A stretch of 64,000 bases of DNA, taken from the NCBI RefSeq assembly GCF_000970855.1, contig NZ_KQ034047.1:223623-287622 (forward strand), read 5' to 3'. The notes beneath the pieces were generated by a model that was not told the DNA's origin, ran no database searches, and saw nothing but the letters and a program-made list of their open reading frames with translations. The first letter of the stretch is position 1. Every line of letters begins with the position of its first letter. A program made the translations under genes and the position numbers. Shown piece after piece: positions 55,629 through 63,766 of this stretch. Source of the stretch: Lactobacillus helsingborgensis. GTDB taxonomy: Bacteria > Bacillota > Bacilli > Lactobacillales > Lactobacillaceae.

Positions 55629-55698
55629 ATTTAAAATGTTCTTGTTATTTATAGAAGTAAATATGAATTATTGGTCGAACGGGAAAATTATTAAATTT

Positions 55699-56190
55699 CT
55701 ACTCTAGAATTCTTTTAGCAGCCGATGGATAAAAGTACGCACTTAATGATTGCTTTAAAACGCCTTGACTTGGTGTTGCAGCATGAACGAATTGATTATC
55801 GCCAACATAAATTCCGACATGATACGGAGAAACAGAAGAACCCCAGAAAAGTAAATCGCCCTTCTTTAACTTTTTAAGTGAAACTTTTTTGCCTTGAGTT
55901 ACTTGTGAATAAGTGGTTCTTGGTAAAACTTTATTACCAGCCTTTTTGTAAACATATTGCACCAGACCAGAGCAGTCAAATGAATACGGGCCGGTAGCAC
56001 CATACACATAACCTTTGCCAACTTGCTTTTTGGCAAGTGTGGCCACAGCTGTCCTTTTTTTAGTTACCGCACTGGCACTGACGTCTTTGGCTGTAGTAGC
56101 AGTCACTACAGTAGCGCCAGCAGCACTTGTAAAAAATAAAACTATAACAGTTATAAGCTTGATTAAGCTCTTTTGGTGTCCGTGTTTCAA
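55699..56190 (-). CDS. Secreted NlpC/P60 hydrolase, minimal form (paralogue 3)
   Basis: 163 residues with a signal segment (LIKLITVIVLFFTSAAGA) and no SH3-like part; the NlpC/P60 domain begins directly near residue 55 with KGYVYGATGPYSFDCSGLVQ, then YHVGIYVG and FVHAATPSQGV. All triad residues are present. The start is TTG with AAGAG upstream. Lacking a wall-binding part, it may diffuse or rely on its basic segment (KKRTAVATLAKKQ). Confidence 0.88.
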   Translation of the reverse strand: MKHGHQKSLIKLITVIVLFFTSAAGATVVTATTAKDVSASAVTKKRTAVATLAKKQVGKGYVYGATGPYSFDCSGLVQYVYKKAGNKVLPRTTYSQVTQGKKVSLKKLKKGDLLFWGSSVSPYHVGIYVGDNQFVHAATPSQGVLKQSLSAYFYPSAAKRILE

Positions 56191-56378
56191 AATTAGGCTC
56201 TTTTCTAGACAAATTTCTCCGTACTGAGCAAGTCGTATATAAAATTACTCACTCTTTTTATTCGACATTTTCTATCTTAAACATTTAATGTTACACATTC
56301 GTGTCAAACGAGCTACAAAATGTTAAGAATTATATTTTGAAACACAAATATTTTTTACAAAGTGTAATTAAATTCTCC

Positions 56379-56927
56379 TTAGCTATTTTTTAAGCTATGA
56401 ACTATTGTTGCAAGTTCGTTTTTGGTTTCATTCCAATCATCATTAACCAGTATGTGCGCGCTTCCTTTTAAAGAATCAGGTAAGGTATTTAGTTCACTGC
56501 CACTTAAACGTTCTTTAATTTTATTCGGATCGTCACCCCGTTTAAGCAAACGCTCTGCCAATATTCTTTGAGAACTGGTTGTAATGTATAAAAAGAAAAC
56601 TTGTTCTCTAATTGCGGCTAAATATGATGCTGCTCCTTTAATATCAACTATAAGCGACACTATATCGTGATGTTCCCAGGCATTGGTCAATGCTTCTTGA
56701 CTTGAGCCATATTGATAAGAACCATATTGGACATGTTCAAAAAAATGTAACTGACTAAAACTCTCCTCGCTTTCAAAATGATATGACTTATTGGGAATTT
56801 CACCCGGTCTAATTGGCCTAGTAGTATGTGTCAGTACACGCGGAATAGCAAACTTTTGCGCTAAATATTCTGAAACAGTCGTTTTACCAGCGCCACTAGG
56901 ACCGGCAATTAAAATTAATTTTTGCAA
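56379..56927 (-). CDS. Guanylate-kinase-like protein
   Basis: 182 residues from TTG 56927, preceded by AAAGGAAG; a reading from 56960 would add an unlikely tail. P-loop LIAGPSGAGKTTVSEYLAQK at residues 6-25, then THTTRPIRPGEIPNKSYHFES, which matches the GMP-binding loop of guanylate kinases, and YGSYQYGSS. The match to the GMP-binding block (TRPxRPGE) is strong; but the usual lid region is short. It could be a second Gmk or a kinase of another nucleotide. Housekeeping Gmk usually sits near rpoZ/coaBC, not here. Confidence 0.78.
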   Translation of the reverse strand: MQKLILIAGPSGAGKTTVSEYLAQKFAIPRVLTHTTRPIRPGEIPNKSYHFESEESFSQLHFFEHVQYGSYQYGSSQEALTNAWEHHDIVSLIVDIKGAASYLAAIREQVFFLYITTSSQRILAERLLKRGDDPNKIKERLSGSELNTLPDSLKGSAHILVNDDWNETKNELATIVHSLKNS

Positions 56928-57021
56928 AACCCGAGCTTCCTTTACTTGAAAACAATTCACTTTTATAATAATATCTTTCTATTATAATGAAACATGGTTG
57001 AGAGAGGAAGTAAATAATATT

Positions 57022-57336
57022 ATGAAAAAAGCAGACGTAAAAGCAAATGACATTCTCAGCGCCAAGTCTGAAGAAGAACTAACAAAGCCTTTTTTAGGTA
57101 AAGTCGAAAAAATTTACGAAAATTCTGCTCTCCTATCAATTATTGATTTTGATCCTACTGACAAAACTGCAGTTAGCGACCTTAATCATAAAATAGTAGT
57201 CAACTTCAAGAATTTAAAGAGTGTTCCTAAAAAGAAAATCAAGGAAATTCAAGCTTTAGCTAAAAGTGATGTTAAGGTAGAAAAAATTGCCAAATCTGAT
57301 CAAGATGCTGCAAATGATGCCACTAAAAAGGATTAG
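57022..57336 (+). CDS. Small DUF2187-like protein
   Basis: 104 residues from ATG 57022 (AGAGGAAG about 11 bases upstream); the TTG at 56998 has no such site. The middle (FLGKVEKIYENSALLSIIDF, then VVNFKNLKSV) resembles the DUF2187 pattern of small KOW-like beta proteins; the tail (VKVEKIAKSDQDAANDATKK) is charged and probably flexible. The function is unknown. It points away from the guanylate-kinase-like gene. A terminator follows. Confidence 0.65.
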   Translation: MKKADVKANDILSAKSEEELTKPFLGKVEKIYENSALLSIIDFDPTDKTAVSDLNHKIVVNFKNLKSVPKKKIKEIQALAKSDVKVEKIAKSDQDAANDATKKD

Positions 57337-57355
57337 CAACAAATTTTAATTAAGA

Positions 57356-57389
57356 AACAGTGAATATGGTTCACTGCTCTTTTTTTTTG
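57356..57389 (+). terminator. Terminator of the DUF2187-like gene
   Basis: CAGTGAA pairs with TTCACTG around TATGG, followed by CTCTTTTTTTT. Confidence 0.85.
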
Positions 57390-57443
57390 TCTTATTTTTG
57401 CCTAAAATTAAATCATGAAAATATTTATGATATGGAGACAAAA

Positions 57444-58949
57444 GTGAAAGAAAAAGCAAGAACCGTTTTATTCTGGTTTATTCTAATCCAGCCATTTTTA
57501 GACTTATATTGGTTTTATCATGGAACTTTAGCCAAAATTTTACCCTTTACTCTACCAACAATTATTCGTATCCTAGCCGTTTTTACATTAATTTGTCTTT
57601 ACTTTAGTGCTAAAAATTCTTGGCAAAGATTATCACGCCAAAAATGGTTGCTAATTTATATAGTGCTATTAATTCTATATTCAGGTTTGCATTTAGTACA
57701 TGTGCAACAATTTAACAGTGTTAGTCCCAATGGTTATGGTTACACACCAACTGGTGAAATCTTTTACCTCATCAGAATGGTGCTGCCATTAACAGTTCTT
57801 TATTTAACTAATGAATTAGGCTTTAAAGAAAAGCAGCTGCAACATGTTATCGAAGGCATTTCTGGACTTTTTTCCGGGACTATCGTCTTATCTAATTTAT
57901 TCATAATTTCGCTTAAATCGTATGAAACTGGCACCATTAGCGCCAATATTTTTGAATGGTTTTTTAATCCCAATATTGGTTATTCCCATATGGCGTCTAA
58001 GGGCTTCTTTAATTTTACCAATATGATTTCAGCTGTACTATTTATGTTGCTGCCGCTGATGCTTTATTACCTTTTTACTTCATTTAATTGGTTTACTGTC
58101 CTACTCAATATTGTACAGGCATTAGCAATGATTGAGATTGGTACCAAAGTAGCAGCGATTGGTTTAATTGGCGGAATAATCGTCAGCGTAATTGTTTTTG
58201 CAATCCATAAGTTTTTAATAAAGGACGTTAAAAACGGGGGCAAGGCTTTTCTAGTTGCCGTTATAATTGAAGCAGGCTCTTTAGTTATTTTGCCTTTTGG
58301 ACCTGCAATTCAAAGATATAACTATGAAATTTATTTAGCCCAGCAATCTGATCATGACCTGACAGATGAAAAGCAGGAATTAGCTGCTGGTTTAAGAAAA
58401 TATCCTACAGGAGAAAAAAGAGCGGAATTTCTTCGCTCCTTTATTAAGCAAAATTATCAAGAATATGCACTAAATCCAAAATTTGTTTTAAAAAGCTATC
58501 CTTATCAATATGATCCTGAATTTTGGCTAAAAATCATTCGTGAACCCGGTCAATCCCGTATGGAAAACCGCCACATTGAAAAAGCCATGCTTAATCAGGT
58601 TGTGAAGACAAACAATAATCCTTTAGACAAGTTTTTCGGTATTTCCTATATAAGAGAAAACAATATTTTTAATTTAGAACGTGATTTTGCCTCACAAATA
58701 TATTCATTAGGCTGGTTGGGTATGCTGCTATTTGTCGGTCCTTACCTTGCGGTATTGCTTTATAGTGCATGTAGGTGGCTCAAATATAAAACTGCACGCA
58801 CATACCTGGTAAGTTCTTTAATAGTTTCCAGCGGTTTTATCTTATTAGCTGCCTTTTCATCTGGCAATGTAGTCGACTTTTTAACTGCCAGCTTTATTTT
58901 GGCATTTATCGAAGGCAATTTATTAGTACAGGTCAATAAAAAAGAATAA
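57444..58949 (+). CDS. O-antigen-ligase-like polytopic membrane protein
   Basis: 501 residues starting at GTG 57444, which has GGAG six bases upstream; ATG 57432 is possible. About twelve membrane segments with one large outer loop (about residues 285-400: QQSDHDLTDEKQELAAG ... NPLDKFFGISYIRENN), the layout of O-antigen ligase/polymerase (Wzy/WaaL-like) proteins. In Gram-positives such proteins polymerise or attach exopolysaccharide or teichoic chains. There are no glycosyltransferase neighbours, so the polymer cannot be named. It ends 8 bases before a long palindrome. Confidence 0.75.
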   Translation: MKEKARTVLFWFILIQPFLDLYWFYHGTLAKILPFTLPTIIRILAVFTLICLYFSAKNSWQRLSRQKWLLIYIVLLILYSGLHLVHVQQFNSVSPNGYGYTPTGEIFYLIRMVLPLTVLYLTNELGFKEKQLQHVIEGISGLFSGTIVLSNLFIISLKSYETGTISANIFEWFFNPNIGYSHMASKGFFNFTNMISAVLFMLLPLMLYYLFTSFNWFTVLLNIVQALAMIEIGTKVAAIGLIGGIIVSVIVFAIHKFLIKDVKNGGKAFLVAVIIEAGSLVILPFGPAIQRYNYEIYLAQQSDHDLTDEKQELAAGLRKYPTGEKRAEFLRSFIKQNYQEYALNPKFVLKSYPYQYDPEFWLKIIREPGQSRMENRHIEKAMLNQVVKTNNNPLDKFFGISYIRENNIFNLERDFASQIYSLGWLGMLLFVGPYLAVLLYSACRWLKYKTARTYLVSSLIVSSGFILLAAFSSGNVVDFLTASFILAFIEGNLLVQVNKKE

Positions 58950-58951
58950 CA

Positions 58952-59050
58952 AAAAAGCGTAAATGAAACTGAATTGCTGCACAATGGTTTGCTTAAACCA
59001 ATAGTTGTGCAAGCTTTTCCCAAATTCCCAGCTGTTTCATTTACGTTTTT
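58952..59050. terminator. Long nested palindrome between convergent genes (bidirectional terminator)
   Basis: Outer arms CGTAAATGAAAC (58958-58969) and GTTTCATTTACG (59034-59045) enclose an inner hairpin TGCACAA.TGGTTT (58978-58990) with AAACCA....TTGTGCA (58995-59011). A runs and T runs flank both ends. Confidence 0.8.
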
Positions 59051-59669
59051 ATTTTTCCTTAATAAAAGAAGCATCAGGTATCCTGATTAAGTAGTAACGT
59101 GTGGCATTATGACCAGCATGCATCCCTATTCCATTTTGCCAAACTTTTTTATAAGTAGCCGTATAAATCGCGACATACGCACGCTGATATTTACGATCCA
59201 TTTTAGTTAATTGTTTTTTGTCATAAGGAATTCTGGCAGCATTTAAGTCTAGCGGGCTTTTGCCGTAAGCCACAGTGGCAAAGTCACTAGATACTTTGAT
59301 TTTCTTGCCTGGTCGATAATATGTAAAGGTCTGTGTGCTAATCTTTTTCTTTTTAGAATTAATTGTTACATAACTTGAATTACCTTCACCAGTATTCATG
59401 ACGATGGGCTGGTATGTGATATTCGAGGTAATCTTACTGGTATCATCAAGAGCGGGGTTATCTAACATGGTTTTACCGAACAGCCAAACAATACCTACTA
59501 ATAGAATTGCCACCTCTATTAAATCTATCAAAAAATTAGGCCAGCTAAACTGTCTGTGCTTTTTGATAATCATGGTAATACGGCGCTTGCGAATATTTTG
59601 CACAACAAAAACCAGGTACAAAATAATAACTACCCATAACAAAACTCCAAGTAGATTCCAGCTAATCAT
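59049..59669 (-). CDS. Membrane-anchored protein, LVIS_2131-like
   Basis: 206 residues from ATG 59669, preceded by GGGGG. Two membrane segments at the start (LLGVLLWVVIILYLVFVV and FLIDLIEVAILLVGIVWLFG), then an outer domain with beta-strand pattern (SKITSNITYQPIVMNTGEGNSS ... YQRAYVAIYTATYKKVW ... HNATRYYLIRIPDASF). This resembles a family seen in lactobacilli under the name LVIS_2131; no function is known. Tail to tail with the O-antigen-ligase-like gene. Confidence 0.68.
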   Translation of the reverse strand: MISWNLLGVLLWVVIILYLVFVVQNIRKRRITMIIKKHRQFSWPNFLIDLIEVAILLVGIVWLFGKTMLDNPALDDTSKITSNITYQPIVMNTGEGNSSYVTINSKKKKISTQTFTYYRPGKKIKVSSDFATVAYGKSPLDLNAARIPYDKKQLTKMDRKYQRAYVAIYTATYKKVWQNGIGMHAGHNATRYYLIRIPDASFIKEK

Positions 59670-59798
59670 GACGGACCCCCTACACTTTTCTCCATTATAT
59701 TGTAAAAAGCATCTTTTGAATAGTTGAGTTCTTATATAGTTTAACAAATTAAAGATATTGTAACCATCACAGCTACACTAACTAGAGCAAATTATCTT

Positions 59799-60365
59799 TT
59801 AGTTAGTACCTTTAGTTTTAGCTGCCGTTTTGGTTTTATTTGAACTCGTTTTAGTCGTTGCTCTTTTTTTAGTTACTGTTTTCTTTTTAGCGACTGGTAC
59901 CGGCTTTTGGTATTCACGAACCTGTTTAATTTTTTCCTGCATAGCTTCTGTCAATTCAGCAATTACAGTATCTTCTTTTTGCTTAATATCAGTTTCTGTT
60001 GCGACTTGATCAATTCTAAAACCCGACGCATTTAAATACTCCGATTGAGTTTCAAAATAGACGTTAACAGGGTACTCTTTCTGCTCTTCAAAAAAGTTGG
60101 CAATCTTTTTATAGTTGGCATAGGGCAAATTAATAATATTGCTTTCTAATGCAAAAGTAAGCGGTCTTTGCCCCGTTACTTCAACAGCTACATGACTTAA
60201 AGAATTATGTTTAAGAGCGGCCGCAGTTTCTTTAACTAATTTTGCTGCCAATTCATGCACTTTAGCTTTAGACTTACTAATATCAGCATATTTTACAGTT
60301 TCTAAGTCCTCAATATAATCTTTTTGTTCTATTTTTGTAGTTAAATCTGTTAAGTTAATTTTCAA
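59799..60365 (-). CDS. Hypothetical protein with a basic Lys/Thr-rich C-terminal tail
   Basis: 188 residues. Residues 1-145 are of mixed alpha/beta look (AAKLVKETAAALKHNSLSHV, PYANYKKIANFFEEQKEYPV). Residues 146-188 are almost only Lys, Thr, Ala and Val (PVAKKKTVTKKRATTKT), a tail like those of histone-like or RNA-binding proteins. I do not recognise the family. The tail suggests nucleic-acid or wall-polyanion binding; that is inference. No signal peptide. Confidence 0.6.
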   Translation of the reverse strand: MKINLTDLTTKIEQKDYIEDLETVKYADISKSKAKVHELAAKLVKETAAALKHNSLSHVAVEVTGQRPLTFALESNIINLPYANYKKIANFFEEQKEYPVNVYFETQSEYLNASGFRIDQVATETDIKQKEDTVIAELTEAMQEKIKQVREYQKPVPVAKKKTVTKKRATTKTSSNKTKTAAKTKGTN

Positions 60366-60725
60366 AGTAAAAACCCTTATCTAAATTTATTAATTTTTAT
60401 CAGTCTTATATACGATACTCAAATTTGCGATTAAAAACAATTTATTTTATTTCTTTTAAAAATATTTTTTAAAAAACATTTATACTAGTGAAATTTGCTT
60501 TAAAATACTAAAAACTTGTTTTTAATACTAAAATCCTACTTCTTGCGCGCTATTCTTACTATTATTAAATAACATTTTGCTCTTCACAAACTTAAAAAAG
60601 CTCTTTTTTATATTAATACTTTAAAAACATGGCTTTATCTACTTTACAAGCGTTTTCACATAGAGTAAATTTAACATGTAACTAAAAATTTTTCACTAAA
60701 TTTTTTAACTGAAAGGTAGACGAAT
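60366..60725. other. Long AT-rich leader upstream of the multicopper oxidase
   Basis: A 360-bp stretch with several TATACT/TATTAA-like boxes (for example TATACT at about 60481) but no single clear -35/-10 pair, no CopY box (TACAnnTGTA) and no open frame. GAAAGGTAGACGA before 60726 contains the ribosome site of the oxidase. Confidence 0.5.
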
Positions 60726-62303
60726 ATGTCAGATAAAGTTTACACAGATTATTTCTATAATTCCGAAGATTTTGATAAAAATCACGAAATGGGATACAAG
60801 GATCTCCACATTCCTGAAGGTGTTGAAGCTCAACCTTTAATTGTTCCACCAGTATTAGAGCCTGATAAACAAGAAAACAATGATGTTTGGTTCACAATTG
60901 ATTCCCAGGAAGGTGACTTCCAATTTTTGCCAGGTAAAAAGACTCATACTTGGGGCTACAACTTCCCAGTTCTTGGTAAAACTATGGTTTTGACCAGAGG
61001 GCAACACGTTCACGTAACTTTGAAGAACAGCTTGCCAGAATTAACTACATACCACTGGCATGGTATGGAACTTCAAGGTCCTGGTAATGATGGTGCTTGC
61101 CACTCACCAGTTTATCCAGGTGAAGAAAAGCATATTGACTTTACTGTTAAGCAACCGGCAGCCTTAACATGGCTTCACGCTCACCCATGTCCATCAACTG
61201 CTATGCAAGTTTGGATGGGACTAGCAATGGGTGTTGTCATTACTGACGCCAACGAAGCTAAGTTGCCAATTCCTAAGACTTACGGTAAGGACGAGTTCCC
61301 AATTATTTTGCAAGACCGTATTTTCCACGAAGATAACCAATTTGACTACAAGGCAGACTACAACGCAATGGGTATCTTTGGTGACACTCCAATTATCAAT
61401 GGTGTTGTCCGTCCATACGTTGATGTCACTACTCAAAAAGTACGTTTGCTCTTCTTAGGTGGTTCTAACCGTCGTGAATGGCGTCTGCACTTTAGCGATG
61501 ACTTGGTAATGACCCAAATCGCCGGTGATGACTCATTCTTGGAGCACCCAGTTAAATTAACTAAAGTCTTAATCGGACCAGGTGAGCGTCAACAAGTAGT
61601 TGTTGATTTCAGTAATTACAAAGAAGGCGATGTTGTCAACCTTTACACTGACGACTTCAAGTTGGTTGAGTTTAGAATTCACAGCTATGAAAAAGATGAC
61701 AGCGTAATTCCTGACACATTGTTCAAACCATACGATCCAGTTGTTAACCCTAACTCACCAGTTCCTCATGTTACTATGGATAACCACAACATGATCAACG
61801 GTAAGTTGTTCTCAATGGAAAGAATTGATATGAAGCAGGAATTGATGAATGCTGAATACTGGGATGTAACTAACACTAACGATAAAGTTAACGGCATGTT
61901 GCACCCATTCCACACTCATGGTGCCCACTTCTTGGTTGTATCACGTAACGGTAAAGAACCATATCCAAACGAAAGAGGCGTATACAAGGACACTATCGAA
62001 GTAGCACCTCAAGAAACGGTTCGCATAAAGGTTTACTTCCAAAACACTGGTGTCTTCATGTACCACTGCCACATTATCGAGCACGAAGATGCCGGTATGA
62101 TGGCGCAAATTCAAATTGTTGATCCAAAAGAACCAGACAAGAAATATCATTTGATGGACATGGAAACTTTGACTAAGGCATTTGCTGAAGAAAGAGGAGT
62201 ACCTGAAGACGAAGTCTTCTGCCCAGGAATGGACGTTGAAGGTATGGCAGTTAAAGGTGAAGATCATAGTCTTGATGCTTTATCAAGCGCAACTCATCAT
62301 TAA
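60726..62303 (+). CDS. Multicopper oxidase
   Basis: 525 residues of the CotA/SufI-like laccase group with three cupredoxin domains. All copper-ligand blocks are in place: HWHGMELQG near residue 110, LHAHPCPST near residue 155, HPFHTHGAHFL near residue 395 and YHCHIIEHEDAGMM near residue 450, where Cys and Met bind the type 1 copper. There is no signal peptide, so it is probably cytoplasmic, as are several lactobacillar enzymes of this type. Oxidation of phenols, bilirubin-like compounds, Mn2+ or Cu+ and oxygen protection are all possible. A terminator follows. Confidence 0.93.
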   Translation: MSDKVYTDYFYNSEDFDKNHEMGYKDLHIPEGVEAQPLIVPPVLEPDKQENNDVWFTIDSQEGDFQFLPGKKTHTWGYNFPVLGKTMVLTRGQHVHVTLKNSLPELTTYHWHGMELQGPGNDGACHSPVYPGEEKHIDFTVKQPAALTWLHAHPCPSTAMQVWMGLAMGVVITDANEAKLPIPKTYGKDEFPIILQDRIFHEDNQFDYKADYNAMGIFGDTPIINGVVRPYVDVTTQKVRLLFLGGSNRREWRLHFSDDLVMTQIAGDDSFLEHPVKLTKVLIGPGERQQVVVDFSNYKEGDVVNLYTDDFKLVEFRIHSYEKDDSVIPDTLFKPYDPVVNPNSPVPHVTMDNHNMINGKLFSMERIDMKQELMNAEYWDVTNTNDKVNGMLHPFHTHGAHFLVVSRNGKEPYPNERGVYKDTIEVAPQETVRIKVYFQNTGVFMYHCHIIEHEDAGMMAQIQIVDPKEPDKKYHLMDMETLTKAFAEERGVPEDEVFCPGMDVEGMAVKGEDHSLDALSSATHH

Positions 62304-62337
62304 TCCCTACTTTTACTCAATAAAAAATAAAATTTAG

Positions 62338-62369
62338 CAAAGTCGCTCATTAATTTGAGCGATTTTTTG
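62338..62369 (+). terminator. Terminator of the multicopper oxidase gene
   Basis: TCGCTCA pairs with TGAGCGA around six bases, followed by TTTTTT. Confidence 0.85.
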
Positions 62370-62402
62370 CTTTTATCAATCGACCTATGTTTAAATAGCT
62401 TT

Positions 62403-63113
62403 ATGAAAAAGAACAGATTTTCCTTTAAAGCTATTTTGATTTTATTCTTTGGGGTCTTTTTACTCGGATTAGTTTTTGCCTTCTGTAACTCGTCTGGTTT
62501 TAAAGACCGCTATGATTGGTTAACACTGAAGTCTACTCAAAAATTAGACGTACCGTTAGAGAATCAATATCCTGACCTGCCTAATGGCTGTGAAGTTACC
62601 TCTTTATCAATGCTTTTGCGTTACTATGGAATTAAAGTTAATAAACTTGACCTCTCAGAAAACATTAAACACGTGTCTTCATACACTGATAATGGCAAGT
62701 ACCGCGGTAATCCTCATGTGGGTTTTGTTGGTTATATGAGTCAGGCAAATGCAGGCTGGTGTGTTTATAATGAACCGTTAGAACAAGTTGGACTTAAATA
62801 TACAAACCGCATTAGAAATTTCACTAACCATGACTTTATCCAAGTAATAAAATTAGTCTCTGATGGTCATCCAGTTTTAATCATTACAACGACCAATTTT
62901 AACCATGTAGGCGACATGCAAACTTGGCAAACAGCTCAAGGGGAAGTACACGTCACTCCTTCTTCGCATGCTTGTGTCATCACGGGCTTTGATAAAAAAG
63001 CACGTATTGTTTACGTAAATGATCCTTTTGGTCATAAAAATAAAGCAATTCCGTGGAAAAACTTGGAAAGAAGTTTTAATCAACAAGGAAAGCAAGCCTT
63101 ATATTTAGAGTAA
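62403..63113 (+). CDS. C39-like cysteine protease, membrane-anchored
   Basis: 236 residues. A signal anchor (FKAILILFFGVFLLGLVFAF) starts the protein; the protease-like domain follows with NGCEVTSLSMLLRYYG near residue 60 (catalytic Cys), SSHACVITGFDKKARIVYVN near residue 195 (His) and NDPFG with the late Asp/Asn. This matches C39-like peptidases that lack an ABC transporter. The ATG at 62403 has no clear ribosome site, and the oxidase terminator ends 34 bases before it. The role, perhaps processing of exported peptides or wall proteins, is not readable. Confidence 0.82.
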   Translation: MKKNRFSFKAILILFFGVFLLGLVFAFCNSSGFKDRYDWLTLKSTQKLDVPLENQYPDLPNGCEVTSLSMLLRYYGIKVNKLDLSENIKHVSSYTDNGKYRGNPHVGFVGYMSQANAGWCVYNEPLEQVGLKYTNRIRNFTNHDFIQVIKLVSDGHPVLIITTTNFNHVGDMQTWQTAQGEVHVTPSSHACVITGFDKKARIVYVNDPFGHKNKAIPWKNLERSFNQQGKQALYLE

Positions 63114-63148
63114 AAAAGAGCAGATTCAATTAAGAATCTGCTCTTTTT
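63112..63148. terminator. Bidirectional terminator between the C39-like gene and the ThrE operon end
   Basis: AAAAAAGAGCAGATTC pairs with GAATCTGCTCTTTTT around six bases; T runs on both strands. Confidence 0.92.
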
Positions 63149-63151
63149 AAA

Positions 63152-63285
63152 TCGAGGCCCATTAATAAAATAATAGGTGACTACTTCTGTTCACATCAGG
63201 TTGGTCAACCACCAGCACTTCCCGTGCCTGCCACTTAAGACGGGTGTCCTCATACAAATACGCATCTCGCGTTTTTGTCGACTCG
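63152..63285 (-). ncRNA. Candidate structured RNA or relic ORF at the end of the ThrE operon
   Basis: Clearly richer in GC than its surroundings. On the minus strand it opens with CGCGAGATGCG and closes with GGGCCTCG, contains small stems such as GCAC-GGGAA-GTGC and GGTT-GACC-AACC, and runs straight into the terminator at 63112-63148. One minus-strand frame stays open for about 40 codons (reading DAYLYEDTRLKW ... VVDQPDVNRSS) but has no start. It is either a small RNA of a family I cannot name or a repeated or decayed fragment. Confidence 0.4.
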
Positions 63286-63287
63286 CA

Positions 63288-63764
63288 TTAATTATTATAC
63301 TTATTTGATTTGTTTTTGTAAAATTTTTTTATCCTAAAAAAGATTTCGACACACATACTGGACAAAAGCATGCCCAAAGCTATTGAGCCGGTTACAATTA
63401 TTACACGCAAAACCGCATCATTAGCGCCCCTAAGATTGCCTGAAGTCAATTCACGTACTGCTTGATAAGCAGGAACTCCCGGTACAAGAGGAACAATCGC
63501 GGGAATGTAAAAAACTGTAGCTGGGCATTTTTTCATTCGCGCAAAAACTATGCCTAAAATACCAATAGCAAATGAGCCTAGCAGATTTGACAAAAGGCGG
63601 CCCATCGAAGCGCGCATCGCCAACCAGTAAATTATCCAACTGGTGACACCACTGATACCGGCAAGATTAATTACGCGCCGGGGTACATTGATTGTCAAAG
63701 CAAATCCCGCGGAAGCTAAATAGGCAAATGCAATATTAATTAATAATTCAATTCCAAATGACAT
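63288..63764 (-). CDS. Threonine/serine exporter subunit, ThrE_2 (DUF3815) type
   Basis: 158 residues with four to five membrane segments (LLINIAFAYLASAGFALTI, LLGSFAIGILGIVFARM, VFYIPAIVPLVPGVPAYQAV). It corresponds to the C-terminal half of actinobacterial ThrE and to YjjB. The motif IPLVPG-like AIVPLVPGVPAY is the family signature. It follows the ThrE_1 gene after 2 bp, so the two form a split exporter of threonine and serine or of a related metabolite (YjjPB exports succinate in E. coli). Confidence 0.88.
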   Translation of the reverse strand: MSFGIELLINIAFAYLASAGFALTINVPRRVINLAGISGVTSWIIYWLAMRASMGRLLSNLLGSFAIGILGIVFARMKKCPATVFYIPAIVPLVPGVPAYQAVRELTSGNLRGANDAVLRVIIVTGSIALGMLLSSMCVEIFFRIKKFYKNKSNKYNN

Positions 63765-63766
63765 TT

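Noticed and set aside
56191-56360. WalR box upstream of NlpC/P60 paralogue 3
   Set aside because: TGTAAC is followed by TGTTTA at six, not five, bases and with one mismatch.
59799-60365. Histone-like HU/H1 protein
   Set aside because: The tail is basic, but residues 1-145 show no HU or H1 pattern.
63152-63285. SRP (4.5S) RNA from the CAGG...CAGCA-like core on the plus strand
   Set aside because: The stem between the loops and the tetraloop do not fit the SRP domain IV core, and the position after the ThrE genes is unlike ffs.
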